NCBI GenBank assembly: GCA_938020525.1
Contig: CALIHW010000074.1
Coordinates: forward strand, 1-64,000
From: an uncultured Granulosicoccaceae bacterium
Lineage (GTDB): Bacteria; Pseudomonadota; Gammaproteobacteria; Granulosicoccales; Granulosicoccaceae
Direction of reading: 5' to 3'
DNA: 64,000 nt
The translations under genes and the position numbers were made by a program. Within the stretch, counting starts at the first letter, position 1, and every line of letters starts with the position of its first letter. This document shows positions 29,032-38,501 of this stretch, one piece after another. Below the pieces are notes generated by a model. The model made no database searches and had not been told where the DNA came from. It worked only from the letters and a program-made list of their open reading frames with translations.

Positions 29032-29961
29032 ATGCCAATCTCAGCAAACATCCGTGCAAGCCTTTTCATGATGTTGTCCATGTCAGGCTTCACTGTCAAT
29101 GACCTGTTTATTAAATCACTTGACGGCAATCTTCCTACTGGCCAGATCATGGCCATTCGCGGAATATTTTTATCTGTAATGATTGCACTGATCGCGTTAC
29201 AACAGGGCGTATTAAAGCGATTTGCAGAGCTTTTTACTCCGTTGGTAGCTTTGCGCTCAGCAGGCGAAGTTGGTGCGACATTATTGTTTCTGACAGCGCT
29301 TACCATTTTGCCATGTTCAACAATCTCTGCAATTCTGCAGTCGCTGCCACTGGCAGTGGCACTTGGTGGTGCATTGATTCTTAAGGAACCTATCGGCTGG
29401 CGTCGATGGATCGCTATTCTTATCGGCTTCATAGGTGTACTGATAATAATACGCCCGGGTATCGATGGCTTTCATCCGGCATCGATTTTGATGATATTTT
29501 CCGTGCTGTTTGCAGCAGGGCGCGATCTGGCCACCCGATGTCTTCCAAAAGAACTGCCCTCACTGCTTGTATCACTGGCCACTGCACTATCAATTTGTCT
29601 GGTCGGTGCTGCATTATCCACCGCGCAAAGCAACTGGCAGCCGGTGGACAACACTCAGATGGGTACGCTTTTTATTGCGGCCTGCTTTTTATTTTTTGGC
29701 TACCAGTTTCTGGTGTTAGCAATGCGGACGGGGGAGATCGCCTACGTAGTACCATACCGCTATACGAGTTTATTATGGGCAATGGCGGGTGGTTATTTTA
29801 TCTTTGCAGAAGTGCCGGATTTGTACACTTTAATTGGTTCAGCCATCGTTGTTGCCACCGGTCTTTTCACCCTATACAGAGAGTTAACCTCAGGCCGACG
29901 TGCGATTACCTCAACTTCATTACATGCACGCGGCAATGTCTGGCCGGAGAGAAAAAAGTAG
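29032..29961 (+). CDS. EamA/DMT-family transporter
   Basis: About 309 residues with ten predicted helices in two EamA repeats. The first repeat ends in the LKEPIGWRRWIAILIGFIGVLIIIRPG signature. Family members export metabolites or amino acids. The Met at 29032 is preferred over 29008, as it sits next to the first helix. Substrate unknown. Confidence 0.85.
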   Translation: MPISANIRASLFMMLSMSGFTVNDLFIKSLDGNLPTGQIMAIRGIFLSVMIALIALQQGVLKRFAELFTPLVALRSAGEVGATLLFLTALTILPCSTISAILQSLPLAVALGGALILKEPIGWRRWIAILIGFIGVLIIIRPGIDGFHPASILMIFSVLFAAGRDLATRCLPKELPSLLVSLATALSICLVGAALSTAQSNWQPVDNTQMGTLFIAACFLFFGYQFLVLAMRTGEIAYVVPYRYTSLLWAMAGGYFIFAEVPDLYTLIGSAIVVATGLFTLYRELTSGRRAITSTSLHARGNVWPERKK

Positions 29962-30050
29962 TAACGAAGAAGCAGTAAGGTGCGCAGCTCACCCAATATA
30001 CTCACTAGTGACGTCGTCGGGAATTTATCCTGTCGGCAATCCTCATCTGA

Positions 30051-30980
30051 TTATTCCGTATCATTTTGTTCACTCACTCTTTGCGATGCTACATATCCAA
30101 ATCCTACCTCGATCAAGCCTGCTGCAACTATAGCCAGCGCTCCCACCCATTGGACCCAGATCATAGATTCACCAGGTAACAGTATTGACGCACTGATAAC
30201 TGCCACCATAACTTCTGACATTGTCAAAATCGCTACTCGCCCGGGAAACAGTTTCTTTGAAATCTCGAAAATCACAAAAAAAGTCGGCAACAAAATAATA
30301 ATTGACCAGAACATCGCCGTTGGCAAAGCACTGACGATCATACTGACTTCAGGAAGTGAGATTTTGCCAGGTGCAAGCGCGAATAGAATAGATAGCAGGG
30401 TTGTTACAACGAAGATTAAGGCAGTTAGTGGCATTATGGGGATACCAGGCCAGCGTTTTAGGGCCGCCAGACTAAATGCCCAAAAAATACCAGCAAGTAG
30501 ACTATATAAATCGCCGATATTTATAGGCTGACCCGTTAATCCACCACCGGACAACAGTAAATACAATCCTATCAACGCTACAAAAATTGCAATAACGCGT
30601 GCTTTGGTTAGAAGCTCTGACAACCAGAGCACCCCAACCAGCGTCGACCAGACCGGAGTAAGATAATAGAGCATCGTCGCCCTGATAACAGTCGTCTCTA
30701 CCAGACCATTGCCAAAAAACGTAAACGCAGAGCCAATTAACAGCGCGGCTATTAAGGTAGGGCCGATAATCCCCTTAATTGATCTGACCTTAAACAACAA
30801 CACCGGCAGCAATACAAGTAACGGACAGGCATTGAAGAGCACCACACTCCAGGCACCGGACATGCCGGTCGCTTCAATACTTCTAAGTGGTATCCAGTAA
30901 AGACCCCAGGCAGCAGCGCTAACTACAAGCGCAATACTGAGTGTTCGTTCGGAATAGTGGCCAGGTTTGATCGATGCCAT
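30051..30980 (-). CDS. EamA/DMT-family transporter
   Basis: A 309-residue ten-helix DMT transporter converging on the other EamA gene. Features are the helix-1 region AAAWGLYWIPLRSIE and the end-of-repeat WLSELLTKARVIAIFVALIGLYLLL. It differs clearly from the 29032 protein, so this is not a recent duplication. Substrate unknown. Confidence 0.85.
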   Translation of the reverse strand: MASIKPGHYSERTLSIALVVSAAAWGLYWIPLRSIEATGMSGAWSVVLFNACPLLVLLPVLLFKVRSIKGIIGPTLIAALLIGSAFTFFGNGLVETTVIRATMLYYLTPVWSTLVGVLWLSELLTKARVIAIFVALIGLYLLLSGGGLTGQPINIGDLYSLLAGIFWAFSLAALKRWPGIPIMPLTALIFVVTTLLSILFALAPGKISLPEVSMIVSALPTAMFWSIIILLPTFFVIFEISKKLFPGRVAILTMSEVMVAVISASILLPGESMIWVQWVGALAIVAAGLIEVGFGYVASQRVSEQNDTE

Positions 30981-31098
30981 TGTTATACTTTATGTTCCAT
31001 AATCACGATATCGATGCCTCTGGTAATCTGCTTTTCGCTATCCAAAAACGGTAGGTAGATAACTTCACTTAAACACAGCGTATCACTACCCGAATACC

Positions 31099-31128
31099 GG
31101 ATTCACAACACGCGGATTCACAACACGC
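31099..31128. repeat. 15-bp direct repeat, two perfect units
   Basis: GGATTCACAACACGC occurs twice head to tail, 22 bp beyond the psuG stop. Confidence 0.75.
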
Positions 31129-31150
31129 AGTACAAGTAAATCTATGACAT

Positions 31151-32074
31151 TTACAGGCATTTAGCTACTTGAGAAGCAATCGCCGCGTTATTCAGCACCA
31201 GTTGTATATTGGTTTTCAGACTGTTGCCACCGGTTATCTCCGCTATCTTTTCTAAAAGAAATGGTGTTGTCTGTTTACCAGTAATGCCACGAGCATCCAT
31301 TTCTTTAAGTGCTTTACTTATAACTGCTTCTATCTCTTTTTCATCCATAGCATAAGCTTGCGGTACCGGCACACATATAACCACCCCTCCCTCAAGACCT
31401 ACAGCGTATTTTTTGTGCAGCACTGCGGCAATATCTTCAGGGGATTCAAGTCTGTAATCAACTGCGAATTCCGTTCGACGAGTGTAGAACGCGGGCCATA
31501 CATCCGTTTGATAGCCGATCACAGGCACACCTTGCGTCTCTAGATACTCACGGGTCAAACCAATATCTAAAATCGATTTTGCACCGGCACACACAACCGT
31601 CACACTGGTCTTGCCAAGTTCCGATAGATCAGCGGAGATATCCATAGTCTTTTCAGCGCCACGATGCACACCACCAATACCGCCCGTTGCAAATATTCTA
31701 ATCCCCGCCAGTGCCGCAATTATCATGGTGGCAGCGACTGTCGTTGACCCGATAGTGTTTTTGTTGTTTAGAACAAACGGAATATCACGCCGACTTACTT
31801 TTACTGCATCCAGACCCGTTTTACCTATAGATTCGATTTGCTCTTTTGAAAGCCCTGCATATAGTTTTCCATTCAAAATAGCGATAGTGGCCGGAACCGC
31901 ACCGTTAGCTCTTACCTGATCTTCAACCAACAACGCCGTTTCTACATTCTGTGGATACGGCATACCATGCGAAATAATAGTCGACTCAAGTGCCACCACT
32001 GGCTGCGATGCTTCAAGCGCAGATTTTACTTCATGACTTACAACTAGAAAATCAGTGAGATCGGTATTAGTCAT
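31151..32074 (-). CDS. psuG: Pseudouridine-5'-phosphate glycosidase
   Basis: A 307-residue enzyme that splits pseudouridine 5'-phosphate into uracil and ribose 5-phosphate. Family motifs: ALESTIISHGMPYPQNVETA, GKLYAGLSKEQIE, VSRRDIPFVL and FATGGIGGVHRGAE; NPNIATVP-like elements are replaced by family-consistent segments. The partner kinase lies 43 bp upstream on the same strand, giving the standard two-step pseudouridine salvage pair (PsuK then PsuG). Confidence 0.93.
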   Translation of the reverse strand: MTNTDLTDFLVVSHEVKSALEASQPVVALESTIISHGMPYPQNVETALLVEDQVRANGAVPATIAILNGKLYAGLSKEQIESIGKTGLDAVKVSRRDIPFVLNNKNTIGSTTVAATMIIAALAGIRIFATGGIGGVHRGAEKTMDISADLSELGKTSVTVVCAGAKSILDIGLTREYLETQGVPVIGYQTDVWPAFYTRRTEFAVDYRLESPEDIAAVLHKKYAVGLEGGVVICVPVPQAYAMDEKEIEAVISKALKEMDARGITGKQTTPFLLEKIAEITGGNSLKTNIQLVLNNAAIASQVAKCL

Positions 32075-32117
32075 CTTGTGTCGCTAATTAGAGAAAGAAC
32101 AAAAATCTGGTACGACG

Positions 32118-32963
32118 CTATTGCAGAATAAATTCCCGGCTCAGCTTATCACTACAGGCAGAATACACACCGAGCGTTTCGGCTGCAGTACGCATACCAC
32201 ACTGTAGCTGCAGTTCTACTGACAAACCAGCCAGCGCGGCGGCTATAACTCCACTCAACATAGCGTCACCCGCCCCACTGGTTGAAACAACATCAATACC
32301 CGGCAACGCCTCCGTTCTATAAACTTCACCATCAGTAACCAGAACCACACCGTCATCACCGGAGGTCAGGAGTACTTGTTCAGGCCCGAGTTTTCGCAAG
32401 GCGTCAAACAAATCTTCATCGTCTGCGATTTCAACACCGGTGAGTGCGATCGCTTCTGCCCTATTTACTTTCAGTAAAGACAACGAATCCAGCACACCGG
32501 ATAATCTTGTGCATTTGCTACGAGAAACACCATCGGCGTAAAGCATTGTCGATTGACAATGGCCTACAATATCTGTCAATGCAGACTCAGGCAAATTAGC
32601 ATCCAGTACTACCGCATCTGCTGCATCGATGATTTCCAGCATTTCCTGCGGCACCACCCCTGATTCAACAGATAGCTGAAACTCATCAAAAAGGCGCATG
32701 TCTGAGATCGCGTGTAGCAGCTCTCCATCGCAATCATGCACAGCAGTATAACTTGCAGTCGAGCCATTTTGCCGTAATGCAACATAACTCACATCGACTC
32801 CAATCTGCTGCAAATCGTTTAACACCTGTCTGCCAAACAGATCATCGCCAATTGCAGATACCAGACTGGTTTCACACCCTAATCTGCTCAGGTTTTCCGC
32901 TATGTTACGACCAACACCACCGGCATAACGCCTCAGCACCCCGGGTGTAGAGTCGTCAGCCAC
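32118..32963 (-). CDS. psuK: PfkB-family kinase, probable pseudouridine kinase, start uncertain
   Basis: A PfkB sugar/nucleoside kinase: YAGGVGRNIAENLSRLG (substrate Gly-Gly), the ATP motif VSTSGAGDAMLSGVIAA with catalytic Asp, and LKVNRAEAIALTG. Paired with psuG it should phosphorylate pseudouridine. The GTG at 32963 is the first conventional start, but the frame stays open to 33041 and encodes the missing first strand, including FGAINIDLLA with the substrate-binding Asp. That stretch has no ATG, GTG or TTG. Either a rare start (such as ATC at 33041 or a CTG) is used or the start codon has been lost. Confidence 0.8.
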   Translation of the reverse strand: MADDSTPGVLRRYAGGVGRNIAENLSRLGCETSLVSAIGDDLFGRQVLNDLQQIGVDVSYVALRQNGSTASYTAVHDCDGELLHAISDMRLFDEFQLSVESGVVPQEMLEIIDAADAVVLDANLPESALTDIVGHCQSTMLYADGVSRSKCTRLSGVLDSLSLLKVNRAEAIALTGVEIADDEDLFDALRKLGPEQVLLTSGDDGVVLVTDGEVYRTEALPGIDVVSTSGAGDAMLSGVIAAALAGLSVELQLQCGMRTAAETLGVYSACSDKLSREFILQ

Positions 32964-33257
32964 CGCCAGTACAGATGCAGTTGCCAGCAGATCGATATTG
33001 ATCGCGCCAAATACAACTACTTTTGAATCGAGATTTGAGATTTAACCGGTCACATTAGCGTTAGACGACGGCATGAGTGTAAACCAGAAATCGTAATAGA
33101 CACAAAACGCTGTTATTGCTCATCTTTGAAACTTTGTACTAGTGTGTATGATGATACTGGCTATAACACCGTTTAAGTGATCTAATCTCGCAGTTGGTAC
33201 CACAGTTACCACGACGCAACATACTCATAGCAACCCACACCAGCGAACACCCCTGCA

Positions 33258-34451
33258 ATGCAAACCACTACGGCTGACACAGCAGTTCGCCAGCCACCAC
33301 TCTGGTTGCTTATAGCGATATCCGCAGCCGCACCGTTAACGATGAATGGCGTCCTGCCTGCCACCACCGCCATTATGCGAGAGCTCAGCACCAGCTACAG
33401 CACAGCGCAACTGGTGCTAACGGTCTATTTGGCCGCCTCAATGTGTTCGCAGATTATTCTCGGCAACCTGGCAGATACTCGCGGCAGGCGTCCGGTCATG
33501 ATTGGTGCACTTGCCGTTTTCGGTTTCGGTGGTCTGCTATGCGCTGTGGCGCCGAGTATAGAAGCGCTACTTGCAGGACGTTTCATACAAGGTTTTGGTT
33601 CATCGGTGTGCGTGTTCCTGCCTCGCACCATCATGCGTGATGTACACCCGAAAGATAAAGCCGCCAGCGCGATTGGTTATATGGTGACTGCCATGATGGT
33701 CGCACCATTGTTTGGCCCTGCACTGTTTGGCTGGATCACCGACGTCAGCAGTTGGCGAATCTTATACTTGCTACTCGCAACAGCTGGATTTGTACTGTCT
33801 TTTCTAAGCTACAAATATCAACAGGAAACACTGATCACCTCAAGCCAGCCAACGCAAAGCCACTGGCAATCCAACAAAGCACTTTTGGCAGAACATGAAT
33901 TCATTGCTTACGTGCTTATTATGTGTGGTTCAGTCGGTGTCTATTTTTGTTATCTTGCCGGCGCCCCTTACGTTGCAATGGAGCTTCGCAATAACACCGC
34001 TACTGTCTATGGCGCCTGGTTCAGCATGGTGGCAATTGGTTACCTTACGGGCAACTTTGCAGCAGGCAGGTATTCCGTAAAATATGGCACTCAGAAAATG
34101 ATTATGCTCAGTATCGTGCCACTGATCATCGGCATTATGCTGTTCTGGGTATTCTCCGGAATGGTTCATCTAATAGGCTTGTTTTTACCTATGTTGTTTA
34201 TTGCTTTCAGCAATGGCATGTGCCTTCCGAACCTTACTTCTGCAGCGATGAGCGTACGCACTGATAACGCTGGTGGTGCCTCCGGACTACTCGGCACTTT
34301 GCAAGTAGGCACCGCCATTGTACTTACACTGATAGTTAGCGCGCTTCTTAAGAATTCTGCACTGCCGCTCTATACAATAATTACAATTTGTGGATTGGTT
34401 GCACTTGCAGGTCTGTGGTTGCTATTGAGTAGCGAAAAGAAGCTCACGTAG
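33258..34451 (+). CDS. MFS drug-efflux family transporter (Bcr/CflA type)
   Basis: A 397-residue, twelve-helix major facilitator. Motif A is GNLADTRGRRPVMIG after helix 2; helix 5 carries GYMVTAMMVAPLFGPALFGWI, the proline-rich antiporter motif C of drug:H+ antiporters. Length is normal. It diverges from the pseudouridine genes. Substrate unknown; Bcr-type members export drugs or sulfonamide-like compounds. Confidence 0.87.
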   Translation: MQTTTADTAVRQPPLWLLIAISAAAPLTMNGVLPATTAIMRELSTSYSTAQLVLTVYLAASMCSQIILGNLADTRGRRPVMIGALAVFGFGGLLCAVAPSIEALLAGRFIQGFGSSVCVFLPRTIMRDVHPKDKAASAIGYMVTAMMVAPLFGPALFGWITDVSSWRILYLLLATAGFVLSFLSYKYQQETLITSSQPTQSHWQSNKALLAEHEFIAYVLIMCGSVGVYFCYLAGAPYVAMELRNNTATVYGAWFSMVAIGYLTGNFAAGRYSVKYGTQKMIMLSIVPLIIGIMLFWVFSGMVHLIGLFLPMLFIAFSNGMCLPNLTSAAMSVRTDNAGGASGLLGTLQVGTAIVLTLIVSALLKNSALPLYTIITICGLVALAGLWLLLSSEKKLT

Positions 34452-34501
34452 ACGGTATCAGACCAGCCATTCGCCGCAACTAACACCTGCGCGACGAACC
34501 A

Positions 34502-36028
34502 CTAGTTCTTAACAACCTCGAACTCATGCAGCGTAAAAGTACCCTGCCCCCAGAAAGTCTCTGTACCGATTTCAATCGCACCCATGCAGGTGTTGTTCTG
34601 TATTCGCGGCACACCATACGCAGAACCGTTGTATCGAACCCAATCTACAAATTTATTCCAATCAAGCCAGCCTTCCTGCCTTGGGCGCTGCGCTACAAAA
34701 GCGACATAGCCCCATCCAAGAGAAGGATTGGTATGTACATTCCAGCCGACCCCGTCGATAGTTACCTCAGCTACTTTCGGACCCGGCCCTCGGGTGACAG
34801 GCACTCCGACCCAAACCATCATTTCAAACTGCTTGTTCCATTCTTCCGCTTCACAACTGGTGTGAAAGAAAGATTCCAGCGCCACGTTGCGCTCCGGGTT
34901 TCCAGTTTCTGAATACTTGTAGCGCACTTTGAAGTTTGGCAGCTGATATAAAGGCGCTGGTAAACCCAGCTTCTCTGTAGAGCCGGAAATAGAATTACGG
35001 GTTTTTCTACCGTAGTAAACCTGCGGATAACTCTTTACAGAAAATTCATTGCCGCGATTCTTATCGAGCCAGTTATAGTCCCACTTGGCAATATACCGCG
35101 ACTCGTTTCCAGTTAGCTCAATGCACTGATGCCAGTTGTTTGAATAAACCTCACTGTCATTCCAGGTATTGTTCTGCAATGCATAATCACCATAGTGAAT
35201 CTCAGCCCAGGGCTGACACCAGCGTGTGTTCAACAATGGTTTTTCTGAAGTTGCGGTAACACCTTCAACCACGGTACAAGTCTGATTATCTTCATAACCA
35301 AAACCATCCTGATTGCCATCACTACCGTCAGTTAGACATATCGGTTTGCCTTGGCTGTAACCGGGCACACGAGCTCTCACCGGCCCTGGAACCCACACCG
35401 CTCCCGCAGAAGAATTGGGTGCAACAGATCCCCACTGACATGGGGTACCGTATTCCCAACCCCAACCGCCACCAGTATCCAGGGCACTGGCAGAGCACTC
35501 TCCGTTATTATTCGGTTGACCAACAACAATTGTATTTGCAGACGAACTGGAGCTCGATATTACCGTCGAGTCACCCCATCGACACGATTGACCGTTATCC
35601 CATCCCCATCCGTCACCATGGTCTAATGCAGACGTCGAGCACTCTATGGGTTCCGAGCTGCCAACAGTAGATTCACCCCACTGGCACGACACACCATTTT
35701 CAAAGCCCCACCCATCACCATGATTAGCAGCTAGCGCACTACACTGGGGCGCCGGAGCATGGGCCGCACCCACCTCAACAGCACCAGGCCACATGCATGA
35801 CTGGCCGTTTTCCCACCCCCACCCATTACCCGAGTCAACCGCAGCTCTGGTACAAACAAAGACTTCAGACCCTGTATTCGCGCTCGTGATGCTACTGCTG
35901 ATCACCGTTAGATCAGTATCTTGCGGCCCTGCAGCAGGACTGACGATGATATCGGTGTCGGCATCCTTGTGGTCCCCGCCACAAGCACAGACAAATACCA
36001 ATAAACACAATGGAAGAAGAGCTTTCAT
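34502..36028 (-). CDS. GH12-like endoglucanase lipoprotein with CBM10-like repeats
   Basis: A 508-residue lipoprotein (lipobox CAC, Cys near residue 16). Four cysteine-flanked modules in about residues 57-205 carry GWGWENGQSC, GWGFENGVSC, GWGWDNGQSC and GWGWEYGTPC, the hallmark of CBM10 cellulose-binding modules; a fifth degenerate one reads GFGYEDNQTC. Ser-rich linkers separate them. The C-terminal half resembles GH12: nucleophile Glu in FEMMVWVGVP, acid/base Glu in IGTETFWGQG. It probably binds and cuts beta-glucan at the cell surface. The modular number and lipid anchor are unusual for GH12. Confidence 0.72.
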   Translation of the reverse strand: MKALLPLCLLVFVCACGGDHKDADTDIIVSPAAGPQDTDLTVISSSITSANTGSEVFVCTRAAVDSGNGWGWENGQSCMWPGAVEVGAAHAPAPQCSALAANHGDGWGFENGVSCQWGESTVGSSEPIECSTSALDHGDGWGWDNGQSCRWGDSTVISSSSSSANTIVVGQPNNNGECSASALDTGGGWGWEYGTPCQWGSVAPNSSAGAVWVPGPVRARVPGYSQGKPICLTDGSDGNQDGFGYEDNQTCTVVEGVTATSEKPLLNTRWCQPWAEIHYGDYALQNNTWNDSEVYSNNWHQCIELTGNESRYIAKWDYNWLDKNRGNEFSVKSYPQVYYGRKTRNSISGSTEKLGLPAPLYQLPNFKVRYKYSETGNPERNVALESFFHTSCEAEEWNKQFEMMVWVGVPVTRGPGPKVAEVTIDGVGWNVHTNPSLGWGYVAFVAQRPRQEGWLDWNKFVDWVRYNGSAYGVPRIQNNTCMGAIEIGTETFWGQGTFTLHEFEVVKN

Positions 36029-36514
36029 GAACGACCCTGATGTTGACCGAGATAAATATCCGACACTGCGATTACAACCGCAGAGGTAAGGGGGGCATTA
36101 ATATCAACTACTTCTTATGTTTTAGATTTAATTCACAAGTAGTCGGTAATTCAAAAATCGATTTAGGCACTATCTGCGACAAAGAGAATTCAACGGTGCT
36201 CTTTTTCGCCTAACTCCAGATTTGCCGCACGGATACTCTTCCCTGAAAACAACGGAACAATGCTAACATTGTAAAATTCTGTGTAGTGAAATCCCATTGC
36301 CACGCAGGTGTAATTTTTGTTTTTTGATCGACATCGGTTGTCTTTCTAGCGCATTTATTACTCGCCAGTAATCCCGATACCGTCCCGCTTAACCAATACA
36401 CCTCGACAACCTCTAACTGTCGCTAACAATCACCACACCCTCTACTGACCCTTTCCACGGCGAAGTTTTGCCTATTAATGTCGCTTAGAATTCAGCCTTG
36501 GACGAACAGTTGCA

Positions 36515-36666
36515 CGTACAGTCCTCAATGGGTTTGGCGATGGCGTCGCCATACACTCCAGCGAGTGCTCCCCCGATGCGCCCAAGGGCCTATCGTTTTC
36601 ATCCTGTACGCCCGGAGATTTAATCCGGGGTAGTCAAAAACAACTCCGGATTCCATAACCGGAGTT
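36515..36666 (+). promoter_or_regulatory. Structured 5' leader, riboswitch candidate upstream of creatinase
   Basis: A closing stem CGTACAG (36515-36521) with CTGTACG (36604-36610) encloses TGGG/CCCA (36529-36532 with 36581-36584), a TGGCGA/TCGCCA hairpin (36535-36551) and a CACTC/GAGTG hairpin (36554-36567). Downstream are CCCGGA/TCCGGG (36611-36629) and AACTCCGG/CCGGAGTT (36642-36666). The last stem buries GGAG (36661-36664), the ribosome binding site 6 nt before the ATG. CCGGAG at 36612-36617 can instead pair with CTCCGG at 36644-36649 and free that site. It matches no riboswitch class I can recall. Confidence 0.6.
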
Positions 36667-36670
36667 AGTC

Positions 36671-37891
36671 ATGTCTCAAAGAACAGAGTTTTTCAATTTC
36701 GAGCACGGATCATCGCAGGGACCGGGTTCTGCCTTGCCTTTCGCAAAGTCCGAGTTTGATGAACGCGTAACCAATATACGCAAGCGACTCGAACACCTCG
36801 ATCTCGATGCAGTTGTTTTTAGCTCGATGCACTGCATTGCGTACTACAGCGGATTTTTGTACTGCGCGTTTGGCAGACCCTACGGCTGCGTGATAACGAA
36901 AGACAAAGTCGTCACCATCTCCGCCAATATTGATGCCGGCCAGCCGGCCCGCTGTGGTGCATTTGATAATCTTGTCTATACCGATTGGCAGCGGGATAAC
37001 TACTGGCGTGCTGTAAGAAGCGTTGCAGGCAATGCAAAACGCATTGGTATCGAAGGAGATCATCTCACGCTTCAGCAACAGCAAAAGTTGACAGAGTTTT
37101 TCCCTGGCGCAGAAACCATCGACATAGCAGCTGAAACAATGCAGCAACGCATGCATAAATCTCCTGCAGAAATAGCGCTAATAAAAGAAGGCGCTCGAGT
37201 TGCAGATATTGGTGGCTATGCGGTTCGTGACGCAATAAAAGCAGGTACCCGTGAAATAGATATCGCTATGGCGGGCCGCGATGCAATGGAACTCGAGATC
37301 GCTAAAAGTTTTCCTGATTCTGAGTACCGCGACACCTGGGTGTGGTTTCAATCAGGCATTAATACTGATGGAGCTCACAACCCGGTGACTGCACGCAAGC
37401 TTAAGCACGGCGATATCCTTAGCATGAATACCTTCCCGATGATAAACGGCTACTACACAGCACTTGAGCGCACGCTGTTTGTCGGCGAAGCAGATCCGGA
37501 ATCACTTAAACTGTGGGAAGCCAATGTCGGTGCACATGAACTTGGTTTATCGATCATTAAGCCAGGTACCAGTTGTGCCGCAATATGTGATGAAATTAAC
37601 CGCTACTTCGAAGACCTCAATTTATTGCAGTACCGTGCATTCGGCTATGGCCACTCATTTGGTGTGTTAAGTCACTACTACGGTCGTGAAGCAGGTCTGG
37701 AGCTAAGAGAAGACATCGATACTGTTCTTGAACCCGGCATGGTGATTTCTATGGAGCCTATGTTAACAGTTCCGGAAACCAAACCCGGCGCAGGTGGTTA
37801 TCGCGAGCATGATATTCTGGTCATTACCGAAGTTGGTGCAGAAAATATCACAGGCTTTCCCTTTGGGCCTCAACATAATATTGTTGGCTAG
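36671..37891 (+). CDS. Creatinase-like amidinohydrolase
   Basis: A 406-residue pita-bread-fold (M24) protein, the size of creatinase (about 404). It has the creatinase-type N-terminal domain (FCAFGRPYGCVIT pattern, GQPARC, YTDWQRDNYWRAV) and the C-terminal catalytic fold with GYGHSFGVLSH and a Glu in MVISMEPML. Metal ligands of M24 peptidases are partly replaced, as expected for a metal-free creatinase that splits creatine into sarcosine and urea. Ectoine hydrolase or prolidase are alternatives. Single-gene unit, with a structured leader and its own terminator. Confidence 0.78.
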   Translation: MSQRTEFFNFEHGSSQGPGSALPFAKSEFDERVTNIRKRLEHLDLDAVVFSSMHCIAYYSGFLYCAFGRPYGCVITKDKVVTISANIDAGQPARCGAFDNLVYTDWQRDNYWRAVRSVAGNAKRIGIEGDHLTLQQQQKLTEFFPGAETIDIAAETMQQRMHKSPAEIALIKEGARVADIGGYAVRDAIKAGTREIDIAMAGRDAMELEIAKSFPDSEYRDTWVWFQSGINTDGAHNPVTARKLKHGDILSMNTFPMINGYYTALERTLFVGEADPESLKLWEANVGAHELGLSIIKPGTSCAAICDEINRYFEDLNLLQYRAFGYGHSFGVLSHYYGREAGLELREDIDTVLEPGMVISMEPMLTVPETKPGAGGYREHDILVITEVGAENITGFPFGPQHNIVG

Positions 37892-37919
37892 TTGCTTTAG
37901 AACTTAAAAGCCGACGCTT

Positions 37920-37950
37920 AAACCGTTCAGCGGACTAGCTGAACGGTTTT
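37920..37950 (+). terminator. Rho-independent terminator after creatinase
   Basis: A 12-bp perfect stem (AAACCGTTCAGC / GCTGAACGGTTT), a 6-nt loop and a T tail. Confidence 0.85.
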
Positions 37951-37974
37951 GATCAGGTTCTTATTCGTTTATTT

Positions 37975-38023
37975 ATGGCGACTGCGACTTCGAGGCGTGG
38001 TACCGAACTTTCCAAACGCCCCA
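37975..38023. repeat. MITE family 2, right half only
   Basis: Matches the right half of the full copy at 27489-27650 (TATGGCGACTGCGACTTCGA, then CGAACTTTCCAAAC). The element's outer end faces right, toward the accessory block. The left half is absent. Confidence 0.8.
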
Positions 38024-38072
38024 TTAGGCAGTGACAACCGCGTTATCTATAATCGTGCACTTGTAAAGCTTA

Positions 38073-38501
38073 TCAACTCACCTGCAACACGAATTTATAA
38101 TAATAGAGAAGTAAAGTCGCGCTATACGCTGTATCGACCAAAAAACACGAACATGTGTACCAAAAGAAAAACGGCACTCCTTTGCCGAAATGTTTCTGCA
38201 GATCCCAAACACCATGGCCAAATATGGCTGCAATTATTAGCAACGGAGACAGTATCAGCCCCAATACAGAAGCAAGTATCAATATAGTTGAGACTATTAC
38301 TTCGGCTTTAAAAAAGGATCGAAGTGAAACAGCTTCAGTAATATAGGTGAAATTCATCAAAACCGAGAATACGGCTGCAATCACCCAAACATGTGTGGAA
38401 TCCAACTGCCAGTGTGACAGCAGAAGCAGTATCACATAAACCGTTGCCGCAATAACAAGCAACTTTTGACGACTAGCGAAAAAAGATATTGCTTCACTCA
38501 A
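38073..38501 (-). CDS. Four-helix membrane protein
   Basis: A 142-residue integral membrane protein with about four to five hydrophobic helices. A distinctive conserved-looking segment is GHGVWDLQKHFGKGVPFFFWYTCSCFLVD. I do not recognise the family. It lies inside the block bounded by the half-MITEs and is transcribed leftward after the TetR-like gene (gap 135 bp). Lipid-related or transport roles cannot be decided. Confidence 0.65.
   Translation of the reverse strand: MSEAISFFASRQKLLVIAATVYVILLLLSHWQLDSTHVWVIAAVFSVLMNFTYITEAVSLRSFFKAEVIVSTILILASVLGLILSPLLIIAAIFGHGVWDLQKHFGKGVPFFFWYTCSCFLVDTAYSATLLLYYYKFVLQVS

Noticed and set aside
36481-36670. Creatinase leader as a guanidine or SAM riboswitch
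   Set aside because: The loops and conserved cores of those classes that I can recall (for example ACGR loops of guanidine-II) are not present; kept as an unclassified candidate.
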